Assembly (NCBI RefSeq): GCF_026151205.1 | Contig: NC_087077.1 | Span: 1,612,001 to 1,676,000, forward strand | Origin: Bolinopsis microptera | Lineage: Eukaryota; Ctenophora; Tentaculata; Lobata; Bolinopsidae | Reading direction: 5' to 3' | DNA: 64,000 nt | Shown here: in pieces, positions 1 through 11,800 of the stretch | How the letters are laid out: each line of letters begins with the position of its first letter | Position numbering within the stretch: position 1 is the first letter of the stretch | The notes under the pieces: model-generated | Seen by the model: the letters and a program-made list of their open reading frames with translations, nothing else | Databases searched by the model: none | What the model was told of the DNA's origin: nothing | Translations under genes and position numbers: made by a program

Positions 1-2975
1 TTGAGTAATCCTGTTATCTATTTCAGCTGAGTACCAGCCAGGTTGAGCTGCTGAAACTGTTGAGTAATCCTGTTATCTATTTCAGCTGAGTACCAGCCAG
101 GTTGAGCTGCTGAAACTGTTGAGTAATCCTGTTATCTATTTCAGCTGAGTACCAGCCAGGTTGAGCTGCTGAGTGCTGAAACTGTTGAGTAATCCTGTTA
201 TCAATTTCAGCTGAGTACCAGCCAGGTTGAGCTGCTGAAACTGTTGAGTAATCCTGTTATCTATTTCAGCTGAGTACCAGCCAGGTTGAGCTGCTAAAAC
301 TGTTGAGTAATCCTGTTATCAATTTCAGCTGAGTACCAGCCAGGTTGAGCTGCTGAAACTGTTGAGTAATCCTGTTATCTATTTCAGCTGAGTATCACCC
401 AGGTTGAGCTGCTGAAACTGTTGAGTAATCCTGTTATCAATTTCAGCTGAGTACCAGCCAGGTTGAGCTGCTGAAACTGTTGAGTAATCCTGTTATCAAT
501 TTCAGCTGAGTACCAGCCAGGTTGAGCTGCTGAAACTGTTGAGTAATCCTGTTATCAATTTCAGCTGAGTACCAGCCAGGTTGAGCTGCTGAAACTGTTG
601 AGTAATCCTGTTATCAATTTCAGCTGAGTACCAGCCAGGTTGAGCTGGTGAAACTGTTGAGTAATCCTGTTATCAATTTCAGCTGAGTACCAGCCAGGTT
701 GAGCTGCTGAAACTGTTGAGTAATCCTGTTATCAATTTCAGCTGAGTACCAGCCAGGTTGAGCTGCTGAAACTGTTGAGTAATCCTGTTATCAATTTCAG
801 CTGAGTACCAGCCAGGTTGAGCTGCTGAAACTGTTGAGTAATCCTGTTATCAATTTCAGCTGAGTACCAGCCAGGTTGAGCTGCTGAAACTGTTGAGTAA
901 TCCTGTTATCAATTTCAGCTGAGTACCAGCCAGGTTGAGCTGCTGAAACTGTTGAGTAATCCTGTTATCAATTTCAGCTGAGTACCAGCCAGGTTGAGCT
1001 GCTGAAACTGTTGAGTAATCCTGTTATCAATTTCAGCTGAGTACCAGCCAGGTTGAGCTGCTGAAACTGTTGAGTAATCCTGTTATCAATTTCAGCTGAG
1101 TACCAGCCAGGTTGAGCTGCTGAAACTGTTGAGTAATCCTGTTATCAATTTCAGCTGAGTACCAGCCAGGTTGAGCTGCTGAAACTGTTGAGTAATCCTG
1201 TTATCAATTTCAGCTGAGTACCAGCCAGGTTGAGCTGCTGAAACTGTTGAGTAATCCTGTTATCAATTTCAGCTGAGTACCAGCCAGGTTGAGCTGCTGA
1301 AACTGTTGAGTAATCCTGTTATCAATTTCAGCTGAGTACCAGCCAGGTTGAGCTGCTGAAACTGTTGAGTAATCCTGTTATCAATTTCAGCTGAGTACCA
1401 GCCAGGTTGAGCTGCTGAAACTGTTGAGTAATCCTGTTATCAATTTCAGCTGAGTACCAGCCAGGTTGAGCTGCTGAAACTGTTGAGTAATCCTGTTATC
1501 AATTTCAGCTGAGTACCAGCCAGGTTGAGCTGCTGAAACTGTTGAGTAATCCTGTTATCAATTTCAGCTGAGTACCAGCCAGGTTGAGCTGCTGAAACTG
1601 TTGAGTAATCCTGTTATCAATTTCAGCTGAGTACCAGCCAGGTTGAGCTGCTGAAACTGTTGAGTAATCCTGTTATCAATTTCAGCTGAGTACCAGCCAG
1701 GTTGAGCTGCTGAAACTGTTGAGTAATCCTGTTATCAATTTCAGCTGAGTACCAGCCAGGTTGAGCTGCTGAAACTGTTGAGTAATCCTGTTATCAATTT
1801 CAGCTGAGTACCAGCCAGGTTGAGCTGCTGAAACTGTTGAGTAATCCTGTTATCAATTTCAGCTGAGTACCAGCCAGGTTGAGCTGCTGAAACTGTTGAG
1901 TAATCCTGTTATCAATTTCAGCTGAGTACCAGCCAGGTTGAGCTGCTGACACTGTTGAGTAATCCTGTTATCAATTTCAGCTGAGTACCAGCCAGGTTGA
2001 GCTGCTGAAACTGTTGAGTAATCATGTTATCAATTTCAGCTGAGTACCAGCCAGGTTGAGCTGCTGAAACTGTTGAGTAATCATGTTATCAATTTCAGCT
2101 GAGTACCAGCCAGGTTGAGCTGCTGAAACTGTTGAGTAATCCTGTTATCAATTTCAGCTGAGTACCAGCCAGGTTGAGCTGCTGAAACTGTTGAGTAATC
2201 CTGTTATCAATTTCAGCTGAGTACCAGCCAGGTTGAGCTGCTGAAACTGTTGAGTAATCCTGTTATCAATTTCAGCTGAGTACCAGCCAGGTTGAGCTGC
2301 TGACACTGTTGAGTAATCCTGTTATCAATTTCAGCTGAGTACCAGCCAGGTTGAGCTGCTGAAACTGTTGAGTAATCCTGTTATCTATTTCAGCTGAGTA
2401 CCAGCCAGGTTGAGCTTCTGAAACTGTTGAGTAATCCTGTTATCAATTTCAGCTGAGTACCAGCCAGGTTGAGCTGCTGAAACTGTTGAGTAATCCTGTT
2501 ATCAATTTCAGCTGAGTACCAGCCAGGTTGAGCTGCTGAAACTGTTGAGTAATCCTGTTATCAATTTCAGCTGAGTACCAGCCAGGTTGAGCTGCTGAAA
2601 CTGTTGAGTAATCCTGTTATCAATTTCAGCTGAGTACCAGCCAGGTTGAGCTGCTGAAACTGTTGAGTAATCCTGTTATCAATTTCAGCTGAGTACCAGC
2701 CAGGTTGAGCTGCTAAAACTGTTGAGTAATCCTGTTATCAATTTCAGCTGAGTACCAGCCAGGTTGAGTTGCTGAAACTGTTGAGTAATCCTGTTATCAA
2801 TTTCAGCTGAGTACCAGCCAGGTTGAGCTGCTGAAACTGTTGAGTAATCCTGTTATCAATTTCAGCTGAGTACCAGCCAGGTTGAGCTGCTGAAACTGTT
2901 GAGTAATCCTGTTATCAATTTCAGCTGAGTACCAGCCAGGTTGAGCTGCTAAAACTGTTGAGTAATCCTGTTATC
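1..2975. repeat. 59-bp minisatellite, about 50 tandem copies
   Basis: The stretch is head-to-tail copies of a 59-bp unit beginning ttgagtaatcctgttatc and ending gctgctgaaactg. A 6-bp insertion sits near position 170. Early copies carry ctatttcag where most later ones carry caatttcag; scattered single-base variants occur elsewhere. The array enters from beyond the left edge and its last unit runs into the splice acceptor of the exon at 2989, so it lies inside an intron. Each unit contains an acceptor-like tttcag and, 15 bases later, a donor-like cag/gttgag. Confidence 0.97.
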
Positions 2976-2988
2976 AAGGATATTCCAG

Positions 2989-3350
2989 TTCTCCTGCTAC
3001 TCAACAAGAATTGCTCCCCTGTTGCTCTAGACATCACTCTCGTCTATAACATCTTCAATATTGATGCCATTCTTAAATACTCGTCTGCCGCTGTAAAGGT
3101 TTGAGAAGTGCTTTTACTTTTGTTTGTGCTCATGAAGAAATTATTATTTGCAGATTGAGGCGAATGTTCACTTTTACACATCCGCTCAAAAATAATTCAG
3201 GCATGCTCATGCTTAACTAATTTATTGTAGACTCTTCTAGATATCCATTGTAAATACTTCATTTGTCAGGTGTTGGAAGCGGACCTGTCCGAGCAAAGTA
3301 GCATTGAGAGTATCCAGTCGTGGATCCGAGAGAAGTACAGCATCAAATGA
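2989..3350 (+). CDS. ARF-like small GTPase, last two exons (partial)
   Basis: Two terminal exons are visible. The first is 2989-3098 (acceptor attccag, donor aaag/gtttga) and the second is 3270-3350 (acceptor tttgtcag, stop TGA at 3348-3350). They join in frame and read from a VLLLLNKNC motif to IQSWIREKYSIK at the C-terminus. The pattern hydrophobic strand, NK, about 40 residues, then an aliphatic-tryptophan C-terminal helix is that of the C-terminal third of ARF/ARL GTPases. If so, the G4 motif NKxD is degenerate (NKNC), as in some atypical ARLs. The 5' exons lie left of the window, beyond the minisatellite. Family assignment rests on a short stretch and is tentative; the exon structure is better supported, because phases match and the frame ends cleanly. 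Confidence 0.5.
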
Positions 3351-5320
3351 TATCTTCAAGTGACTCCCACCCCTGAAGGAAGAGGTGTTAGCAATATACA
3401 CTGGCATCAGACTTACTTCAGTCATGTTACATTTAGAGCTTGAAACGAGGAACAAACATTCCATGGTACCTTGATTGGATGAGGTCCAAGAACCAATAAT
3501 GCTGTTTGTTTATATATCATGACGATAGAATGACGATATGATGACGATGTCATGACGATTTTATAGCTATGAACTTTTCAACAAACACCAATGATTATGA
3601 ATTAGGAAATATAACCCTCGTGTTTTAACTTTAATGAGAAAACTATGTTACCGAGTACCGGCTTGAACTCACGCTCAAATACCTTACCTCATCGAATTAG
3701 AATTCAGCTGTAGCGTGTGAGATGTGTACATTAATGATAACTCGTGTTAATCTTCGTTACTTTGGCCATGTGTCAAACTTACTGCTATTTCATTTTCACC
3801 TCTGTCAATTGTCTCGGGAAAAACGGGAAATTTCCTGATTTCAATCTGTTTTGGGAACTGCATGATGGATCGATTGAGATAAACCTTTAGATTAGCTTAT
3901 AAAAATGTTGTGTAACGAAACACATTTAAACTATTTTTATAATATTTGTATTATGACTTCATAATTAATAAATGAGGAGATTTTCCGGGTGTTTTCTTTA
4001 GCTCCTTTTCAAATTCTACTTCCTTTAACGGTGATTTACTGCGTTAAACTTATAAAGGTATGTGTTAAGTTTGTACCTCATATATCTGCTGTACATTCCT
4101 ATTTGGGTGTTTGACAGTGTTTTGCTGTAACTACTCGTGTAGACTGTCAGTTGCTACACCACCTGTAATGTGTTGGTATTTGTTTCGTTACGATTGATAA
4201 TGTAACAGATTAGGTAGCTCTTAAAGGGCGTTAGTCAAAATGTAGGGCCACTTTACTTTCGCTTTTGTGTTTAGTTAAGTGTAACTGAGTTTGTGAATGA
4301 GCACGAGATGGGCATTTTTATTTCATAATACTGTTGAATTTGTTGTAATCCGACTATTTTCGTGCTTCAGAAATGTTTGACAATTCAGTATTCGCCGGTC
4401 AGGAAATATGCATAATTATGTTTTGCCCTACATATTAACGGGAGTAGTTTGATTGAAAATCCCCATTCTTTTACTATTTTTTATTGAATTGAACCATTTC
4501 ATAAATTTGATTGTTAATTTGTAATTCATCCATTTGTCAATTGTCGTTAAACTGCTTTGTTTAAAATTTAGAATATAGCTTGTTTAATTTGGTATTCTTC
4601 TGTCTTCAGAAGTAGTATGACGTTTGAAATTTGAATGATATACCCTGCAATATAGGGATATACTAATCCTACTCCGCCTAAATCAGTGTAAATGAGCCCA
4701 AAAAGTTAATCATATAAAAATGCATATATAATAATGTGAGTGTCCCTTAAGAGTAATAATAAGTGTTAATTTTCAAGTTTGGATTTCAAAATTCAAGTAT
4801 ACGAAGAGTTGCTTAAAAGTCACGAGTAAAAACATTTGGGCTTGTTCATTGTTGCTCGAGTGGAAAGCTCCTTTCACACGAAGCACGACTCTGAGCCAGC
4901 GGACAGTGCTAAACAGAAACTTAAAAAGTAGGGCGTACATAGTATAGCCCGATTAGTGAGGAGCTTTATCAAGATCAGATAATTAAATCTCTGAGAGAAA
5001 GTCTAACTCAAAGTTAATGACCAAGGCCTTAGGCTTAAGCTGTAGCCCTGTATCTAGGCCTGTAGTCCTCCCCCCGGCCCCAAGGCCTAGTCCCACATTT
5101 TGAGAGATGGAGAGTGAACGATCTCAAAAATTAATTGAATTAGATCTTGGTAATGTCTCACACGTCAGTTTTAAGTTTCGTAGATTTCTTTAAATCTCGA
5201 ACAAGCACAGGTACTGAAAGCATTAGCAACGAATGACAAATGAGGGAGAATGGTGTGTTTCTGATATCATGCATAACGGTAAGTCTGTAAATTGGCCATA
5301 ATCATATATCAGGCATCCGC
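3351..5320. other. Intergenic AT-rich stretch, no gene seen
   Basis: No exon with convincing splice sites or a recognisable protein was found on either strand. A short imperfect run of tgacgat repeats lies at about 3521-3561. A consensus-like donor (aacg/gtaagt) occurs at about 5280 after a short ATG-initiated reading frame of 15 codons without recognisable features. It could be a 5' exon of the receptor gene downstream, but nothing else supports that. Confidence 0.5.
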
Positions 5321-5397
5321 TATCAGACTTTAAATTTTATTCATGGTCGGATCGTAACTCGTACCACTACCACTTAATTGCAGACGATGGCAGCTCG

Positions 5398-5515
5398 GCG
5401 CGGCACAGTAGCGCTTACCTGAGGACCCCAGGCTATTATGTTCATTAACATAATAAAGATTTGGCGGAATGACAGGCTGAGCGCGGCCCAGTAAAGTAGC
5501 GCATCTCGCCGATCT
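5398..5515. repeat. Dispersed repeat, second copy at about 7306-7382
   Basis: A block reading cttacctgaggaccccaggc, then ttattatgttcattaaca and gacaggctgagcgcggccca, recurs with substitutions at about 7306-7382. A second repeated block (caatattgttgattcacgat, then gatcgttgctctgcgaagc) occurs at about 6317-6370 and 7510-7562. These are pieces of a local family of interspersed repeats; no coding function is apparent. Confidence 0.65.
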
Positions 5516-5670
5516 AGCCAGGAGTGTATAACGCATCGCGCTACAACACTACCAGTGGCAGTACCACTAGTAGTAGTACTACTAGTGGCGTAACGACAAC
5601 GTTGCCTGCCCCATGTTATGTGAATCATGTGCGTTTGGTGTTGTGGGCCCGCTGCGCACAATTAGGCCTA

Positions 5671-6290
5671 GGGGTCGTTCACATATTGATATTACGTAAT
5701 CAGCCGAGGGGGGAGGGGGGTTTCCAAATGCTTACGGTTGATTACGGGGGGGGGGGGTTTCGGTCGTTGATTACTTAATCAAAATTTTCTTTTTTACCCT
5801 CTAGAATAATAAAAATTTGACAATATTTTAATTCAAATTCCACTCACTCTCAGTCTCAATTTCATTCTGATAGTGATAAAATTTAGAAATTGATCGAATA
5901 TCCGGCTATAATAGTAAGTTAAAGTAGTTTAGAAGGTGCTTGGCCGGATATCATAACAATGATTTCGGCTCATCATGATAGCATGATCAGGGTAGTATGT
6001 TGTAGGTTTACAACCTACCAGGACGCGCGCCGAGTTGGACTCGTCGACGGTCCTAAATATATGGAACAGATATTTTACGAGTATCACCCGTTAAGGTAGC
6101 ATGAAACGTAGAGAAAAGTGTTTTCTAGGACAAAATTCAAGGGGGGGGGGGGGGGTCAGGCCATAATTACGTAATATTGCTGTCAGGAGGGGGGGAGGTT
6201 GGGTCTTGATTACGGTTGATTACGGAAGGGGGGAGGGGGGTAAAAATTGCTAAAATATTGATTACGTAATACTAATATGTGAACGACCCC
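5671..6290. mobile_element. TIR element with poly-G tracts (MITE-like, about 620 bp)
   Basis: The left end ggggtcgttcacatattgat and the right end atatgtgaacgacccc are inverted copies, continuing inward to attacgtaatca on both sides. The interior contains G runs of 13-14 bases (5748-5760, 6140-6153) and repeated gattacggttgattacg motifs. It also holds a GC-rich core (about 6012-6060, gacgcgcgccgagttggac) that recurs at 46415-46490. No open frame of substance is present. A target-site duplication could not be fixed unambiguously. Confidence 0.6.
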
Positions 6291-6382
6291 TTAGTGCGCG
6301 GCCTATATTCCATATTCAATATTGTTGATTCACGATGTCAACCCATCGAGATCGTTGCTCTGCGAAGCAAAGCGACGATGCG

Positions 6383-6460
6383 GCCAGGTAGCGCAGTTGG
6401 TTAGCCAGCTTTGCAATCGCGAGGTTGCGGGTTCAAATCCCACTGCCTGCCTGGTCCGAG
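6383..6460 (+). repeat. tRNA-derived SINE head (Pol III A and B boxes)
   Basis: An A box (tagcgcagttgg, 6389-6400) and a B box (ggttcaaatcc, 6430-6440) lie at tRNA-like spacing. The sequence before the A box (ggccagg) can pair with cctggtc near 6450. It does not fold as a proper tRNA: the D stem does not close, and six extra bases separate the T arm from the acceptor strand. I read it as a tRNA-derived SINE promoter rather than a functional tRNA gene. Confidence 0.55.
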
Positions 6461-6461
6461 C

Positions 6462-8440
6462 GTACTAAATCACTCTACAGTCGATCTTCGAGATTGTTCT
6501 AAAAGGGCCCCCGACAGTTGAAACCAACTTCAATCGATGTATTTTCGGACGCTGATTCCGAATCACCCCCCATGACATAGGGTTAAAATGCTCCCCTGAC
6601 GAGATATAGGCGAAAAACTGTCTCGATCACGTGATATGACCGTATAAGGAAGTTAGTCTAATTTCTCGTTAGGGTTAGGGTTTCAGCATATGCTTTTGTT
6701 AAGGATTGGGTTAGGGTTAGGGTTGGGATCAGATAAGAGGGTTAGGGTTTCGAATAGTCGTTCAGGACCAGCTAGAGAACGGGTTGAAAAAGTCACGTGA
6801 CAGTCGAGTGTAGAGTGATTAATTATCATCCTGCCTGGTCGTGGGGTGAGTGTCGTTGACATTCAGCTAAGGATCGTGAGTGGTCTATGCAGCCCCCCGG
6901 TCTACTCAGCCGAATACTCGAGAAATCGGGTGTGAGGGTTAAATGAGGAGCTGCACATTGCAGCAAAGTCTCGGGCGAAGAAAGTATGGTACACACTACC
7001 TTAACCGTCACTGGCGAAAAACAAATCCTTCGGCTTCCTGTAATTGGCTGGTTGCACTTGTGTAATACAATATGGCTGTTGGAATACTCCGAAGTAAAAT
7101 AAGTGTCTAGATTAAAAAAAGCAAACATGCGAAGCAAGAATGCGAAGTAAGTTCACAATCACATATAGCCATGTGTATACCATGTATAGCCATGTGTATA
7201 CGCGTACTATACTGCGTGACGCGCTTGCAGCTTGTTTCACAAGTAGAATTTGCCGCCTTCGGAGGTCGCGCGCTACTGCAAGCGAGAGGGCTGGTTAAAG
7301 CAACGAAGCTTACCTGGGGACCTCAGGCTATTATGTCCATAAACATAGAATGACAGGCTGATCGCAGCCCAGTAAAACGAAGCAATAATGCTAATGTGCG
7401 CGTCGAAGCGGCAAAGTCCTCCAATGTCAATCCTTCGCATCTCGCTTATCTGCAAGTGCATACGTGGTTACGCGGCCCAGTTGTGCATTGCGCGCTACAA
7501 ATTGTACAATCAATATTGTTGATTGACGATGTCAACCCTTCCAGATCGTTGCTCTGCGAAGCTTCGACGGAAGCAAGAATGCTAGTTTGCGCGGTGCGTC
7601 GAAGCGGAAAAGTCCAACAATGAACAATATTGACATTGTCACTATTGTGGCTTGAAATGAGGATCGCGACGCGAGACAAATGAAATGTTAATGACCATAT
7701 TACTCAATTAGGAAGTTCAAAGTTGGTCTAATTTCTCGATTAGGTCAAGGTTCAGGATTTTTTCAGTTTGGGATTTGGCCTGGTAAGGATTAGGGTTGGG
7801 GTCAAATTCTGATTATGATAATACTAATAGTATGTAGGGTAAGGCATAGGGTTTCGAACTGCTAAATCACTCCACAGTCGATCTTCGAGATTGTTTTAAA
7901 AGGACCCCGGGACCCCCGACAGTTGAAACCACCTTGAATCGCGGATGCATTTTCGGACGCTGATTCCGAATCACCCCCTGCATGACAATGACATAGGGTT
8001 AAAATGCTCCCTGGCGAGATATTGGCGAAAAACTGTCTCGATCACGTAATATGGGCTTTTACTAATTCGCTCGCCCAAAAATTTCACGTGACTTTGGTTT
8101 TTATGGTTTTGCAGCCGTACAAAACGGTTTTACATAAACCCTAATCCCAACCCTAACCCTAACCATAACCCCGAAGCTTACCATAACCCTTACCACAACC
8201 CTAACCCTAACCCGGGCCCTAAACAATCGAATTCGTATTTTACTAGCCTGTCACGTGACCAAAACGGTTTTTTGCCTATAACTCTCCAGGGAAGCATTTT
8301 AACCCTACGTCATGGGGGGTGATTCGGAATCAGCGTCCAAAAATACACCGATCTAGATCACCTTCATGCCCAAAGGGCCTTTTCACAAGAATTTTCTTAA
8401 AATTTGGGCGAGCGATTTAGTAGGAGCGCGTAATATGACC
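6462..8440. repeat. Interspersed repeat family, at least three copies in both orientations
   Basis: A block containing acgctgattccgaatcaccc, then catagggttaaaatgctccc and ggcgaaaaactgtctcgatc, occurs on the + strand at about 6462-6650 and 7862-8045. It occurs on the - strand at about 8260-8440 with more divergence. The facing copies at 7862 and 8440 also share inverted tractaaatcgctcgccc-like ends, so 7862-8440 can fold back on itself. No coding capacity is seen. Confidence 0.7.
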
Positions 8441-8735
8441 GTATAACGAAGTTAGTCTAATTTCTCGTTATCGTTAGGGTTTCAACATATGCTTTTGTTG
8501 AGGATTGGGTTAGGGTTGGGATCAGATTAGAGGGTTAGGGTAGGCGGGTAATTCGAATAGTCGTTCAGCCTCAGGGCCAGCTAGAGAACGGGTTGAAAAA
8601 GTTATGTGACAGTCGAGTGTAGAGTGAATAATCATCATCCGTTTCGATTAATAGCTATTCAGGGCCACCAAGAGAACGGGTTGGAATTAAAAGTCACGTG
8701 ACAGTCGAGTGAAGAGTAAATAATCATAATCCGTT
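6637..8735. repeat. Direct repeats carrying TTAGGG-like tracts
   Basis: A roughly 195-bp block starts at gaccgtataaggaagttagt, passes through ttagggttagggtttcagc and ends at agtcgagtgtagagtg. It occurs at 6637-6835 and again at 8437-8640, with a shorter third piece at about 8645-8735. Between them, at 8136-8216, lies a degenerate C-strand tract of ccctaaccctaacc units. These are interstitial telomere-like sequences embedded in dispersed repeats, not a chromosome end. Confidence 0.7.
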
Positions 8736-8746
8736 AACTTCTTCAG

Positions 8747-8840
8747 ATATTCGTCTGCTATGTTACGAATCAGAATCAGGTCGAGGGATTCGATCCTGGC
8801 GATGTTATTAATGCACCGATCCTGAATCCGTCTGAGATTG
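8747..8840 (+). CDS. Receptor exon: C-terminal end of an Ig domain
   Basis: The acceptor is cttcttcag and the donor is gattg/gtttgt. The exon starts in phase 0, ends in phase 1 and reads IFVCYVTNQNQ through NAPILNPSEI. The aromatic-x-Cys motif followed by about 25 residues is what the F and G strands of an Ig domain look like. It joins in frame to the next Ig exon at 9173. Its partner 5' exon was not found, because the preceding 3 kb is repeats. Confidence 0.5.
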
Positions 8841-11800
8841 GTTTGTATTTTTAATCTGTAAGCTGTATAAGTGTAATTAACCCTGTAATGTTTTTAAAAT
8901 TAACCCAATTCACGTAATGATTTTTGGTCGAGAGAAATAATATCAGCCATCAATTCGACCATATTAGAAATTAATTTTAGGTATAATACAGTTAATAGTA
9001 ATACTGGGCCGCCCAGTGTGCAGTTTTGGAATGAACATGATAATAAAGGTCCTTGAGAGTTGGAACTATATATAAATTAATCAAATTAAGAAGTTATAGA
9101 AGTCAAGCTATATATGTTTTATAATATAACTCAATAAAGTTTCATAACTATTGTAACTTGTTTTTCTCTCAGAAGTAACTGCTGTGAACAAAGAACAGCT
9201 TGCTTTCACACAAGCAACGTTATCGTGCATCGTCACTGGATTGGCGGAGTCATTAGATAGCGTAATATGGTATATTGAGGGCGATTATACGCCCATAATA
9301 TCTGGTCAGGATGATTACATTATAGACAAGGGTGTCCTCGAAAACAATTCACAAACAACCACGCTGACGGTCGGAAGTTCTCAAAATAACCAAGATTCTA
9401 TCTACACCTGTTGGATCACATCTTCAAATGATCCTATTAAGGGTATCGTTGTAAACACCGCTGTCGTTAATTTGAAAGTTTTCAGTAAGTACAATCTTCA
9501 ACTGTGATTGATACAAATTATGCATGCATACCTAGAATTAAGAACACAAGGGGTACTGGGTAGATCTTCTTCAGACATGAAGCGTATATAAGTAGGAGCT
9601 ATTAAATATCAGTTAGAACAAATTAATTAGAACAAATACATAATTTTTGATTTTGATAAGAAACCAACTGCAAAATAACCTGGACTATACCTACCAGTAA
9701 CTTGAGCAACGTAATTTCAGCTATCCGGCCAGATCCTGTAAGTAAAAGGGTCACCACAGCTGTGGACCAAACCTTAACTTGCATTATAGAAGGGCTAGAC
9801 TCAAACTACCCTGTCTGGGTGACTTGGACAGATGCAGAAGGAGAAATAATATCCACCCAAGATTACCCCAACTATGAGATAACCCAGGAGAGAGTCTATG
9901 TTAACGGTTCCCAGTCATCATTACTCACCATTAGGCAGTACAAGCTTCAGAGTTTTGCTGGCTCTTCGTCTTTTAAATTCGGATGTTCAGCAGAGTCAAC
10001 TCAATATCAAGGATCACCTCCATCTAACCCTATAAGCGTGCATGCTGAAGTTCTGAAGTTAGGTTGGTCATTTTTAGCTTAATTGATTTTTAAATTGAAG
10101 GGGCTGATTAATGTTTTTTGGATCCTTGTAATTTGTACAATTTGCGTCACAGTATGTTCTCATTTTAATTCTCTTTAAATACATCTACCAGTTACATCAG
10201 TATGTTCTCATTTTAATTCTCTTCAAATACATCTACCAGTTAACTTACATGTTTCTAAGTTTACTGGTTACATTGATTTTATTTCGGTTTCTAACAAATA
10301 GTGCTAATACTAGTTTGATGCATGATAAAAAGTTACTACTAAACTTATCGATGATTTCAAAATTCCAGAGGTTATAACCTTGAACGCGAAATCACTGACT
10401 GGTACAGAAACAAAATTAACATGTGAAATACTTGGTTTGACGAGGAAATTAGAGTCCTTGAGATGGACGACCTCTAGAGGTGCTGACATTACAAATAATG
10501 TCCTCGGATACTCTACTGATGCACCGGGGTACTTCAACGGTACCAGTCAAACAACAACTCTTAAAATTGCCGCAGAACAGAATGATGGGAGTACCAGTTA
10601 TAATTGCGTCGTAGCATCTTATGAGCATGGCGTCAAGGAACTCAGCACAGCGGTCATATTCAAAAACAACATAGGTTTGAACTTGGAAGACTTTGCTGCA
10701 GTTTTTTGTTTTGTGTACAATTTAGAAGTTTAAGTGGTGGCAGTATCAGCAAGCTTCGTTACTCTTAAAAGTAAAACTAATTAATCAATGAATTGGCGAT
10801 TCTTGTTCATGTAGTTGTTCGCCACTATCGTCGAAAACGCTATTTTTAAATTTACCAATATCCTCAAACTTCACTGAACGTGTCCATACAAATTTATTTA
10901 ATACTAGTAGTTGGCCTTCAAATTGATCCAATTGAAATAAGGCATTTTAGACAAATAACATTGCATCGCAGTATTATCTGTATCTGTATAAGAGTTAAAA
11001 AATAATAGTTGATTTGCCGCACGTTGCATATCCCTTTTGTGCACAAAAAAGGTAATAATTTTTGTCTGTAAAAATAATGGCATAAAAATAGAAATGTTTG
11101 TTTAGGTTTTTGTTGAACTTCTGAAATACCGTCAGCATCTTATTTTAACTATTAGCTGTTATTTATTTAACGGAATTTATTGGGTGAGAATATCGTTAGA
11201 AGTAAAGTAAAATTTAAAATAGTAGACTGAAATAAATATTCCCGTCAGAATGATCAATTTATTTTCAATTAACAATAAATAACCCATTAGTGAATATAAT
11301 TCACAAACTGACAACTGCAGGGTGGACAGCAGTAACACGTGACGAGCTAATACCCTTCCCACTTGAATCTACTTCACTGGAGATAAGGACTGATAGTCGG
11401 CTGGGAAGTGGTGATACAGTGGCGGTGTTTTTCTACGAGGGTACCTCATTAACCTCATCAGGAGGAGTCTATATCTCCTTCTCATCTACCCCCCGGTACT
11501 TGATCTACTACTGCACCAGTTCCTACACTGATTTCCCAGTTACTCTGCCCTCCACTACTGACAAGATATGGAGGATTACCCTGACACGCAGTTCAGGTGT
11601 CAGAGTTACTATACACTGTAATAACGAGGAAGTAGCTAACGTGCTGCTATCAGACACCTCGTGTGATGACAGTATGAGATACTTCTGGAACAGAGAGACG
11701 GCGTATATAATGTTTAGTGGTTCCGACACAGCCTCAGATTACTATAGAGAGGCTAAATATTCCAGTAACCAGATATATTGTACGTGGCCTGGTATAGTAA

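Noticed and set aside
1-2975. CRISPR array
   Set aside because: The 59-bp units are contiguous with no unique spacers, and the genome is animal.
5236-5279. First exon of the receptor (ATG to aacg/gtaagt)
   Set aside because: Only 15 codons, no signal peptide and no link to the next recognised exon 3.4 kb away; left unassigned.
6383-6460. A functional tRNA gene
   Set aside because: A and B boxes are present, but the D stem does not pair, the T stem has a mismatch and the acceptor strands are offset by six bases; a SINE head explains it better.
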